The notes under the pieces: model-generated
What the model saw: the letters and a program-made list of their open reading frames with translations, nothing else
Databases searched by the model: none
Told to the model about the DNA's origin: nothing
Shown here: positions 46,640-57,763 of the stretch, piece after piece
How positions within the stretch are numbered: the first letter of the stretch is position 1
Layout of the letters: each line of letters starts with the position of its first letter
Program-made: the position numbers and the translations under genes
From: Hygrocybe punicea
Lineage: Eukaryota; Basidiomycota; Agaricomycetes; Agaricales; Hygrophoraceae
Direction: 5' to 3'
Assembly (NCBI GenBank): GCA_963556145.1
Contig: OY744471.1
Coordinates: 3,527,590 to 3,591,589, forward strand
Length of the DNA: 64,000 nt

Positions 46640-47820
46640 TAGTACACTCAGAGCCGAACGGTTCTTCAACACCATGTGTCCCAGCGTGTCGTTAACTAAT
46701 CCCACCGTATTCATCCGTCATCTATCCATTGGTGAAGGTCAACGTAGCGCCGTGCGTGAGATACTACTACCTCTGCTTGCGCTGCAGTGGGATCTGCTCG
46801 AGAATTCTGTATTGGCCGTGGTCAAATTGGGTTTCCAGAAGGTCCAACACTGGTGATATCAAGTTGCGTCTTCCATGCCTTGAAACCACTACTTTGGATT
46901 CCAATCACTCAAGTATATTTGAGGCTCGAGTCGCCCCCTCTTGGACTTGGTTCGCCGTCAAGTTCTTGTGTGTGCATCCTCAGATCTGTCGGTGGGTGCT
47001 GGAGACACTGGTCTCAAGCTTTGAGTATCTCAACCTAGTTGCCGTTGGTTGTCTATCGCACAGGAGGTATGCACAATTTTCCATTGTGGTATGTTTGAAG
47101 TCTTTCAATTCACAGTCACGCTTGCAAAAAATATTTCGACTTTCGACCTCAGATCGTCTCGACTCACATGGTCTGCTTAGTTTTGTATGTGAACTTGGAC
47201 CTACTCGTCACCCTCATCGCAAGTGCCCTGCCTTGTGTAGTGGCTGTCCTCCTCAAGACGGCTTTCGGTGCCAGAAACGGTTGACCAAAGCTCAGCCATA
47301 TTCTACTTTTACCCGGCATTTCTTGTCAACTACCCATCCTCCAAGGTTTCATTGGCTTCAGACGTTATTCTGCCGGAACTCTACTCATCGACGCAATAGG
47401 AGAATGATCTACTGGTCAAAGGGGTAGGTTGGTGGTGATAAATGCATAAAAGGACGATACTTCGTGGACATTTCACGCCCGATTTGTTTTCATTGCAATT
47501 TGTCTGTCCCTTCCGTGCGGCACTGGGTCATCTCCATGAAACCAGAGGAGGTGTGAATTGAACGCTGGGCCGCAGTCCAACAAATGTCTCTACTGTGCAC
47601 AAGGAGGAAATAAAACTTTTTTGGCCTCACGTCCCCTATCTGAATCGACGCAAAGAGTATCAGAAGAATATAGTATATCAGAAGAATATAGTCGGGAATC
47701 GGAATGCCCTAATAGGCGGCAAATGCATAATGTATCTCCGTTGTTGACTGCCGTTACTAACGAAGAACGTCATCGTTGCCAGCTGATAATGTATTTACCT
47801 ACTTCGCTATTTGTCTAGTA
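46640..47820 (+). repeat. segmental duplication, copy 1 (F-box/LRR-like remnant and flank)
   Basis: Matches 60630-61870 in the same orientation with scattered indels. It begins GTACACTCAGAGCCGAACG, includes a frame with RAERFFNTMCPSVS and VFIRHLSIGEG that hints at an F-box-type gene with LRR-like later segments (FEYLNLVAVG), and ends with GTAATGTATTTACCTACTTCG-like sequence. Frames are broken in both copies. Confidence 0.65.
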
Positions 47821-48044
47821 GTAATGAAAATCTTTTACTCTGACTTTTATTGTGCTCGATCCACGCGTTACCTACCTCTAAAAACTTGTACACACATAAA
47901 ATGGCCTCTTAACTACATGCCCTGAATTTTTTGGAATTTTAGAGTGAAGGAATCAGCCATCGGGCACAGACCGCGAACACAACTCAGATTTTGCGTGATT
48001 GGATGTGTAATGAAAAAAAAAAAGTCACGGAGTGTCACAGAGAG
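47821..48044. other. A/T-rich spacer before foldback copy B
   Basis: No gene is seen. This spacer and 50514-50890 are absent from the second copy of the duplication, where the matching blocks almost touch. Confidence 0.4.
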
Positions 48045-48052
48045 TGCGGGGC

Positions 48053-50505
48053 CACCTGACCTTCCCACACTAAGAGCCTAACGATAGTGGCTGATCATGA
48101 GTCTCAGCCACTATCGTTAGGCTCTACTTTGCTAAAATCCCTTCCCCAGCCATAAATCGTGTCCCAAACCGTGATTTAACATAGTATAAGTAAAACTGTA
48201 GTGTCCTATATATGGTAATGACCCGAACAGGAACATCAGGTCCGGTCAGGAACAAGGGCGCTGATGGGCTCGGGCTTTCCCGTCACCGTTGCCATGGCCC
48301 CGCCCATCACTTACTGGCACGCGCGCTCGTTGTCGTCGACGTTGAGCACGACTATTTCACTGTCCCGCCGTCTTTTCTTGCGGAATTTTTTACACATCAT
48401 AGACATATTACCCTACATGTTTTATATAAACTAATATAGATGGAAATACACGAAATAAAAGAGAAATAAAAGAAAGAAATAATAATAATACATGGGGTGC
48501 CCCTGGCAAACGGGTGAGTACTCACCTTCGCAAAGGCGCCGGATTGGGTCTAAACTTGACGGTGATGGGTGCTGGAGGGTGGGTGATGGGCAGGATGGAC
48601 ACTGTGGGTGGGGAAAGGTGCATGGAGTGGGGGGTGGCAATGGGTGGCAAGGAAATGGCCAGGAAGCGAGGTGGATGGGGGAAATGGAGAGGGGATGGAT
48701 GGGGGAGGGCTCCCGGCCCCAAACGAGCGGCGGGAAGGGGTAAGTACGTGGGGAAAAAGCAGGAGGGAGGTGGGTACTCACCTTCACCATTAAGGCCCCC
48801 CGCGGCCCCCTTTGCATTCCATCATCGATAAAACCAATGGGGACGTCATCTCAGACGTCCCCAATGTCCATGCCATGGGTTTCGCGGTCCAGGTCCGTCG
48901 CGCCATTGAGTTGCGTGAGGGTGGCGACATGGGTGGTTGCGATGGCGATATCTCGACGACGTCGCCGCCGTTTACCACACCATCGCTGGTGGCAGCCCTC
49001 CATGTTGCCTTCGTCGTGTTCGTTGCTGTGCGCCAAGCCCGCCACCACTGGTTTCGATGTTCGGGGCTGTTGGTTGAAAAGGTCGGGCGCGCTCCTGCGC
49101 GGTTTTGAGGACGTCCGGGAAGGCGTTCTCGGTGCGTATCGTCGCCGTTGTGTTTCTCCTCCTTGTTTCCGTCGTTGTTGAGGGGTTTGGGAGCGGGAGT
49201 GTGGCGGGAGGCGAGTTGGGAGACGNNNNNNNNNNNNNNNNNNNNNNNNNNNNNNNNNNNNNNNNNNNNNNNNNNNNNNNNNNNNNNNNNNNNNNNNNNN
49301 NNNNNNNNNNNNNNNNNNNNNNNNNNNNNNNNNNNNNNNNNNNNNNNNNNNNNNNNNNNNNNNNNNNNNNNNNNNNNNNNNNNNNNNNNNNNNNNNNNNN
49401 NNNNNNNNNNNNNNNNNNNNNNNNNCCAAGAATGCCTCCCTGGACGTCCTCAAAACTGCGCAGGAGCGCGCCCGACCTTTTCAACCAACGGCCTCGAACA
49501 TTGAAACCAGTGGTGGCGGGCTTGGCGCACAGCAACGAACACGACGAAGGCAACATGGAGGGCTGCCACCAGCGATCGTGTGGTAAACGGTGGCGACGTC
49601 GTCGAGATATCGCCATCGCAACCACCCATGTCGCCACCCTCACGCAACTCAATGGCGCGACGGACCTGGACCGCGAAACCCATGGCATGGACATTGGGGA
49701 CGTCTGAGATGACGTCCCCATTGGTTTTATCGATGATGGAATGCAAAGGGGGCCGCGGGGGGCCTTAATGGTGAAGGTGAGTACCCACCTCCCTCCTGCT
49801 TTTTCCCCACGTACTTACCCCTTCCCGCCGCTCGTTTGGGGCCGGGAGCCCTCCCCCATCCATCCCCTCTCCATTTCCCCCATCCACCTCGCTTCCTGGC
49901 CATTTCCTTGCCACCCATTGCCACCCCCCACTCCATGCACCTTTCCCCACCCACAGTGTCCATCCTGCCCATCACCCACCCTCCAGCACCCATCACCGTC
50001 AAGTTTAGACCCAATCCGGCGCCTTTGCGAAGGTGAGTACTCACCCGTTTGCCAGGGGCACCCCATGTATTATTATTATTTCTTTCTTTTATTTCTCTTT
50101 TATTTCGTGTATTTCCATCTATATTAGTTTATATAAAACATGTAGGGTAATATGTCTATGATGTGTAAAAAATTCCGCAAGAAAAGACGGCGGGACAGTG
50201 AAATAGTCGTGCTCAACGTCGACGACAACGAGCGCGCGTGCCAGTAAGTGATGGGCGGGGCCATGGCAACGGTGACGGGAAAGCCCGAGCCCATCAGCGC
50301 CCTTGTTCCTGACCGGACCTGATGTTCCTGTTCGGGTCATTACCATATATAGGACACTACAGTTTTACTTATACTATGTTAAATCACGGTTTGGGACACG
50401 ATTTATGGCTGGGGAAGGGATTTTAGCAAAGTAGAGCCTAACGATAGTGGCTGAGACTCATGATCAGCCACTATCGTTAGGCTCTTAGTGTGGGAAGGTC
50501 AGGTG
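48053..50505. mobile_element. foldback element, copy B, 8-bp target duplication
   Basis: It starts CACCTGACCTTCCCACAC and ends with the exact reverse complement. TGCGGGGC flanks both sides (48045-48052 and 50506-50513). Arms of about 1.1 kb each mirror one another up to a 200-N gap at the centre. Just inside each end is a 22-bp stem hairpin (GAGCCTAACGATAGTGGCTG and its complement). No protein of known family is encoded. An 8- to 9-bp duplication with very long inverted repeats suits a foldback derivative of a hAT or Mutator-type element. Confidence 0.85.
49226..49425. other. assembly gap of 200 N at the centre of foldback copy B
   Basis: Exactly 200 N replace the spacer that is readable in copy A (around 21710-21800 and 23215-23270). 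Confidence 0.98.
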
Positions 50506-50868
50506 TGCGGGGCTTGAAAGAGGGCAATGTCACGCTCGGATGGCCTTGTTGCTCGAATTTCCCTCCTATGAAGCTCTCACATGCAATATCATTCAATATA
50601 AGTTGGATTTGAGAATGGTTAAATAGTTCATAGTATATATGAGGTTTGAAAACTGTTGTATCTGTACCAGATCTCTGGGATCTGGGCCATGTTAGAATGT
50701 ACACACACTCAAGATGTGCACCTTTTCATCTCCCCAGCTTCACTCTGTCAACATTTCAGGCATTAAAGTTGACAAGGTCTCTATTGTATCATACCTTTAT
50801 GTCTCCCAATTTTTGTGAGGGATATGGAGATATGGAACACATTGATCCAGACAATTTTCATTACACAT

Positions 50869-53800
50869 TCAATTTTCATTACCCCTACCATAATAGTATA
50901 GAGTGACAGGCCATTTGATGAAAGTAACAGCCCCAGAAACACCTCCAATAGCAACAGATGATGACTGCACAGTAATGTGACCACGAAATGAGACAGGCAA
51001 CCATAATAATCGCTTTGGGCCATGTCGCAGGAAGCCTTGCTGATCGAACCCCCAGTACAGAAGGGATGTGGCATCCAACGTAAATGGTGGAAATATAACT
51101 TGGCTAACCCCGTTGACGGGAACTGGTGCTGCTGCGCCGATGGGTTGGCCACTCTCGACATCCCAAAGCCGCAATGTCTTGTCATCGGACCCCGACGCAA
51201 GCTGCTTTCCATCTGGGGAAAACATAACATGGTTCACTAAGTCGGTGTGACCCTTGAGCGCTTCTCCAATGGGTCGACCACTCTCGACATCCCATAGCCG
51301 CAATGTGTTGTCCTCCGACCCTGACGCAAGCTTCTTTCCATCTGGGGAAAACACGACATGGTTGACCCAGTCGGTGTGACCCTCGAGCGCTTCTCCGATG
51401 GGTTGGCCGCTCTCAACATCCCAAAGCCGCAATGTCTGGTCAGACGACCCCGACGCAAGCTTCTGTCCATCGGGGGAAAACACGACATGGTTGACCCGGT
51501 AGCTGTGACCCTTGAGCGCTTCTCCGATGGGTTGGCCACTCCCGACATCCCAAAGCCGCAATGTGTTGTCCCACGACCCCGACGCAAGCTGTTTTCCATC
51601 TGGGGAAAACACGACATGAATGACCAAGTCGGTGTGACCCTCGAGCGCTTCTCCGATGGGTTGGCCACTCTCGACATCCCAAAGCTGTAATGTCTTGTCA
51701 GACGACCCCGACGCCAGCTTTGTGCCATCTGGGGAAAACACGACATGGTTGACCCAGTCGGTGTGACCCTTGAGCGCTTCTCCGATGGGTTCGCCACTCT
51801 CAACATCCCAAAGCCGCAATGTGTGGTCAATGGACCCCGACACAAGCTTCTTTCCATCTGGGGAAAACAGAACATGCCTGACCGACAGGTTGTGACCCAT
51901 GAGCGCTTCTCCGATAGGTTGGCCACTGTCGACATCCCAAAGCCGCAATGTGTCATCCTCCGACCCTGACGCAAGCTTCTTTCCGTCTGGGGAAAAGACG
52001 ACATGGTTGACCTGGTAGGTGTGACCCTTGAGCGCTTCTCCGATGGGTTGACCACTCTCAACATCCCATAGCCGCAATGTGTGGTCCGCCGACCCTGAGG
52101 CAAGCTTCTTTCCGTCAGGGGAAAACACGACATGGCTGACCCAGTTGGTGTGACCCCTGAGCACTTTTGCGATGGGTTGGCCACTCTCGACATCCCAAAG
52201 CCGCAATGTCTTGTCAGATGACCCCGACGCAAGCTTCTTTCCGTCTGGGGAAAACACAACATGGATGCCCGACCCGGTGTGCCCCTCAAGCGCTGATCCG
52301 ATGGGTTGGCCACTCTCTACATCCCAAAGCCGCAATGTCTTGTCGTGCGACCCCGACGCAAGCTTCTTTCCATCTGGGGAAAACACGACATGCTTGACAG
52401 ACCTGGTGTGCCCCTCAAGCGCTCCTCCGATAGGTTGGCCACTCTCAACATCCCATAGCCGCAATGTGTTGTCAGACGACCCTGACGCAAGCTTCTTTCC
52501 ATCTGGGGAAAACACAACATGGTTGACCCACTCCGTGTGACCCCTGAGCACTTTTGCGATGGGTTGGCCACCCTCGACATCCCAAAGGCGCAATGTCTTG
52601 TCATACGACCCCGACGCAAGCTTCTTCCCGTTTGGGGAAAACACAACATGGCTGACGCAGTTGGTGTGCCCCTCAAGCGCTTCTCCGATGGGTTGGCCAC
52701 TCTCGACATCCCAAAGCCGCAATGTCTTGTCATACGACCCCGACGCAAGCTTCTTTCCGTCTGGGGAAAACGCAACACAATTGACACCGTAGCTATGACC
52801 CTCTAAGACTCGCACAGACATGGCTGGCCATGTCGGATGTGATGATGTGATATGAGGCATCCCTGGCATTTTATGGGCATAATATTTGAACATGTTGACT
52901 GTCTTTGGTGTCAATGGGAGAGCAGAGTAATAGGTGTGCAGAGCGGATAGCCGTACAGCCTGACCACAGTTTCTTAGAAATGCAATGGCATCACAGACAA
53001 GCGCCTGAGTGTGTTCACCAATATCTGGATGATCCTGAGACGACATCTCAGCCATGTTCAAATAGCCAACAATTCATAACCTGACCTTCATCCAACTGGC
53101 GAGAACACGTAAACACTCCTCGGCTTTGCTAACTTCCTCCAGTAAACTCATCGTCTCGATCCAGTGTAGGAGATGCTCGCATACAAACAACTTCAGTGCC
53201 TCCACCAGCAATGCATTTAGATCGGACACCTTTGTGATATGGTAAACAAAGGAAGAGCAGGCATAGCGGAGTCCTCCTGACACATATTGGCCAATCCTTG
53301 TTGAAAGATCTTTGATTTCTGTGTTTAGCAAAGACGGATCGCCTATTTTGCAGATGTCGAATTCGAGCTTGTTGTTCATCACGTTCAGACAACGAATGGC
53401 TAGCAGTTCGTTCTGCTCTATGAGATTGATTCGAAAGTCATCCTCCGCACGACTGGTCAAGAAATCGTAGAGCGACGGGTGTAGAAGTCGCACAGGACCA
53501 TCGTTCCCTGCATGAACTGTAGAGTCTGTCCTCAAGATGGACCGCAAAGAGTCAACGATCACAGCTGACGATGACAGATGAATGACATGGCCGTTTGGCA
53601 GGGCCAAACAATCGTCTTCTAGTTCATTTCCAAAGCCAAGCAGACTGTCCAACTCAATCGGTGTCAGAGGCACTTCCAGAGCGATAATAGAGCCGACAAC
53701 ATAATGGAAATCTGCGGGAGGGCCGTCGCGACTTGGAAACGCATTTTCCAGAATGCTGTTGTACAACGTGTCCAACTTCGACAAAGGTGACTTTGCTGTT

Positions 53801-56086
53801 CCTTCATTGCCACTTGTTGCGTTCAACAGCTCAGTAAGCCGTCGTGCAGAGTCACGCCCATCTTCGACAAAATTGCAAGCGACCGACGCCCATATGAAGA
53901 GACTTCCAGCACGGTCGTAAAGTGCCTGCAACTTCGTAGAGCCAGGCCAATCTTGACGGAGATGCGAGCGTCGTCGTATCGCTACCAAACGAACCTTGAT
54001 ATAAGACTCAATATCCTCCACAGTCCTCTCGGTATCTTCGATGCACATCTCCTTCGCACAGTCTTGCAGCGAAGCACGAATGTCGGGTTCATCCCGACTA
54101 GTAATAATGAACTTGATGGCGTGTGGCAAGTGAGGGAACTCCGCAGCAATCGCATCCAACAGTGGCTTCCGCGTCTGCATCGTCCCGGCCTCGTCAAGCG
54201 CATCAATAACGACTATGACCGGTCCCAGTAATTCGGCTGCATTGGTTGTATCCGCAATCAGTTTCTTTGCTTGCGTTTGCAACGACGATCCAGCAATATG
54301 GCCCATTGTCTGAATCACAGAAAGAACTTGTTTTCTCAGCTGGCCATGATGGTTAAAATGAGCCAACTGATAGCACAAGTTCCCGAAGAGATATTTAGGG
54401 CTATTGAGCCCTGCAGTATCACGATTGAAGCAAAAAGATGCTCCGAGGCGCTCGAGTCCGTCGAAGAATACCGCAATACTATTAGCGACGCTCGACTTCC
54501 CCGTGCCAGCTCCTCCAGAAATCCAGAGGATACGTTTTTCATCAGAAGAATGCACCCATGTGCGAATGTCATCGAGGAAGCGTTGCCTCGTCCTGTCGAG
54601 ACACGATCTCGACTCGTTGAACTTGACGTCATCAAGATCCCATCCCGGTAGGATTTGCAAAAGCTTTTCCGTTTCTACGACGGATGGGGACATGAATTGT
54701 TATGTGAGGAAACAGTACAGGTACATCCAATCTCACCAGCAATTTGTATGTCATCGAGAATAGCACCAAAGCGATGGACAGTATTCAGTGTCTGGATAGC
54801 AATTCCGCGGTCAAATTTCAACTTCAGCTCGTTGAAAGTCGAAATGAATTGGTCAATAGAAGAGTCTGTGGCAGCTGAAATGTTATCGCGTACGACTCGC
54901 TCTGGAGTAATCCACATTAGACAAGCTGCTTTTGGCCCTAAACGCCACGTACTTCCAAGGCCCATTCCTCCATACTTCTGTATAAAGAGAGCACATTCAT
55001 AAATCTCCTTCATCATCAACGATACTGTGCCTTGCAGGTTGCGGATTTTGGTGAGTGCGTCGACGTCTTCCACAAATCCAAGCATGTCCCGCACGGTCGA
55101 CAAAAGTGTCCTTATTTTGTCATCGCGGTTTTGCTGACACACGAGGGCCTGTAAGACGGGACAAGGACATCAGTACCAGATCGGATGACGAACGGCGGAC
55201 CACACGAGCCTTATGAGCACACGTCAGCACTTGCCATGCGAGCTTCGCATACGGGTGAACCTAGAGATAGATGTGACGTCTGGAAAAGCGCCAAAGGAGC
55301 TGTGAGAGTTACCTGTGAAATGATGTCTCCAAATTGCACTACTTTCTCTACATATCCGAGAACAGTGCTACACACGTCCGAAGATGTGACTGTTGTGATG
55401 TCGTCGACGACTGTTCCATGGTAACCTCTGAGTTGGGCAGTGGTTGCTTCCGCGCGCTCAAGCTCTGCTAAAACTCCATCCACCGGTATGCTAAGAGCCG
55501 TTGATGGAATAGCACTTTCTTGAGTTACAGACGACTGATCTTCAGATTTGCGGCTCAAAGAGACCACAACTAAGCCGGCTTTTTGGACATTTATGCCAGT
55601 TTTGTGGATTTTGTATTCACGAGCTGCGGCAGTATGAAGTGCCATATTATTTTATCTCCGTTCCGCAGAGAATGTTGTGCAACGTACAGATAGTTTCGTT
55701 ATCGCGCGGGAGCCAATCCTTGACAGCAATCACCGCAGTGCCGAGTAGGGTTTCTTTTGAGGCAGATTTGACGTGAAACAGGTTAATCGTGATTTCGGAT
55801 GACTCTTTGAGTGAACTGGGAGGCCAGTTAATTAATGTCCTGGGGGCGTTGAAGTGATAGTAGCTCACACATCGAAACCATTGCCCCAATCCGGACTATG
55901 TCCAACAACCGCCTCGGTGGTAACGATGTGGTCTTGGTCAATTGTGATGTGTGCATAGCAATTTGGAATGTGAACGAATCGATAGTTAGGGAGATCCAAG
56001 GCCCTGACTGAAGCCGAGGAAGTCAGTAATAGTGTATTTCCAGCAAGATACATGACCGTACCTCTTAGATGAAAACATGTACTCAT
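50869..56086 (-). CDS. NLR/STAND receptor: C2-like, helical, NACHT, 13 or more WD40 repeats
   Basis: Eight exons (56086-56062, 56007-55869, 55815-55688, 55623-55313, 55260-55231, 55148-54737, 54674-53086, 53034-50869) close in frame at 4800 nt (1599 aa). Residues 1-100 look like a C2 domain (ALDLPNYRFVHIPNCYAHIT, EAVVGHSPDWGNGFDV). Residues 100-350 are helical, with VHPYAKLAWQ from a 30-nt exon. The NACHT part has Walker A GGAGTGKSS near residue 400 and Walker B VIVVIDALDE. From about residue 950 come 13 regular 43-residue WD40 units (GHT..V.HVVFSPDGKKLAS) and a divergent last blade, possibly two seven-bladed propellers. Such fungal proteins act in non-self recognition and regulated cell death, with oligomerisation triggered by ligand binding to the repeats. 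All introns are GT-AG. Confidence 0.85.
51138..52815 (-). repeat. tandem 129-bp WD40-coding repeats, 13 units
   Basis: Each unit encodes GHT..VNHVVFSPDGKKLA, then SGS.D.TLRLWDVESGQPIG. Differences concentrate after GHT (YG, NC, EW, RS, GS, NW, YQ, LS, DW, DL, YR), after the following Val, and in SGS(x)D(x)TL. The rest, including synonymous sites, is nearly constant, which indicates recent concerted exchange among units. Confidence 0.9.
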
Positions 56087-56858
56087 TGCCGCCCAGATAC
56101 TGTCGGTGGCGAATGCAAAGGAGGGAAAGCGCTTATAGTACACGTTAACATCCGATAAAATAGCTGCTTCAGGAAGTCGTGGTCCCGGTCAGCGGCAGGC
56201 TTGCGGAAATTGATGGCATTAGCGGTGCAGCTGGCGTTTGACTTGGAGGGATGCATTATTCCTGTTCGCGGGACATATGGAGGTTGTGATTTATATTGGG
56301 AGTTTTCGCGATTTGGAAGAGTCAGGAAGACTGAAGTTCCATCTAACTTCCCGATTGTAGAATTGGATTTATCTCTGGCTCTTTGCTCCCGGGCCCTCAC
56401 CCAATCGTGGGTGTTCTCCATCAACCCCGTTCAATGGGGCACCGTTCGTGCTCAGCTCTCTGTTCGTCACGGTCACGGTTCCTGGTGAGCTAGCCAGATT
56501 TGTCCCCTTTTTCAATGTCTTTTGAATCCATCTTGGCCGAGATCGAACTCGATTGCTCTTGGCACACTTTTGAAAGTCAAAATGGAGGCCAGCTCGGACA
56601 CGTTAACGGCCAGCGCGGACATTCTCCCCTATCGCAGACGCACTATTGGCCGACCGGGAGTCCTGGACTCAGGCAAAAATGGTCTAGCCGCGACACTAGC
56701 AGCTGGCCAGCTCGGACACAAATTTATTCGGAACGATCCCGACATGAGACACTATAACTGACGCCAATATTCTCAGAGATCCAAGACAGCCCTTGGAAGC
56801 GTTTCGCTCCTACCAACATCCCAATCTCCTGCTCGTAAATTTCTGCAGCATAATAATA
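56087..56858. promoter_or_regulatory. divergent intergenic region between the NLR and the cupin gene
   Basis: The NLR (minus) and the cupin (plus) are transcribed away from this 0.77-kb stretch, so it should contain both promoters. Frames within it (56201-56488, 56500-56757) match nothing. No specific element was identified. Confidence 0.4.
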
Positions 56859-57417
56859 ATGCCGATCGTTGTAAGTTTCTTGCGAGGGTTTCCCCGGCCC
56901 GGCCCGACTTCATTGTTTGTTGTCTTTGACAGGTTGTTGAAAATGGATTTGCCATGGAGCATCAAGCTATCGCGGAAGGCGTTGGCCTCGCCCAAATCTT
57001 AGGCAATAATGTCGTGGAAACTCCGTTGCACTGCGGCTCGTTTACTATGGAAGCGGGCAAAAGCACCACTATAGACTATCCTTGCACCATCTTCGTCCTC
57101 ACTCTTGAAGGCAGGTGTCCTTGATTTTTATTTTTATTTTTATTTTATGGGGATTAAGCATATATCCATATTTCAGGCGGATTTACAGTAGAGGATGTCG
57201 CTAAGCCGGGTGAGATCCATAAGATGAAGGTAGGCGACATTTTCCGTACCGACAAAGGCACTTCTGTGAAGTGGGGCTCGCCGGCGGGTGGCAAAGGTAT
57301 GTGCACTCTCTGTTTACTGCTCACTGATTCATATCACTCATGAAACTTGTGTGTTTGACAGCCTTCTACGTGATTCAGCTGCCGGGAGGAGTAGACGCCA
57401 CGCCTTACTTCAACTAA
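56859..57417 (+). CDS. small cupin-fold protein (EutQ-like)
   Basis: Exons 56859-56870, 56933-57110, 57177-57296 and 57362-57417 give 366 nt (121 aa). The protein reads MPIVVVENGFAMEHQAIAEG, then HCGSFTMEAGKSTTIDYPCT with IFVLTLEGGFTVEDVAKPGE, KVGDIFRTDKGTSVKWGSP, FYVIQLPGG. The glycine-spaced beta-strand pattern (MEAGKS..DYP.T....LEG.FTV......K.GD.F....GT.V.W) is that of RmlC-like cupins related to EutQ-type proteins. Metal-binding histidines typical of enzymes are not obvious, so a catalytic role is unclear. Intron 2 has a GC donor (GCAGGT) beside a T-rich interior. Confidence 0.7.
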
Positions 57418-57763
57418 ACCGTAACGGAGCTCCATATCTCAGGCCTCTGGATGTCTACCCATGTTCTGACCATCTTTAGTCGAAAGTGTACCATATTGTC
57501 TTATGCACCAATTTGATTCGAATGCCCTGGAATGTTAACGCGGTGCTGTACGTGCTGTGGGTATCGCCGGTATGTAGGACTTCCCATCGCAATTGAGTCT
57601 CTACCGGGCGAGTTGTACGACATCAAAGTTTCAGTTTACCATACTATAACATTCAATAACTAAACATCGTGACGAGTCTTAACAGCGGCAGGTGCTCGAG
57701 CTCCAGAGCACCGCAGATTACAAGATGACTACATGTTAATCTGGGGGAGGCCAACTTCTGAGG

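Noticed and set aside
51237..52313. 358-codon minus-strand frame rich in Arg and Cys in the WD40 array
   Set aside because: It is the off-frame translation of the 129-bp units and repeats with the same period as the true WD40 frame.
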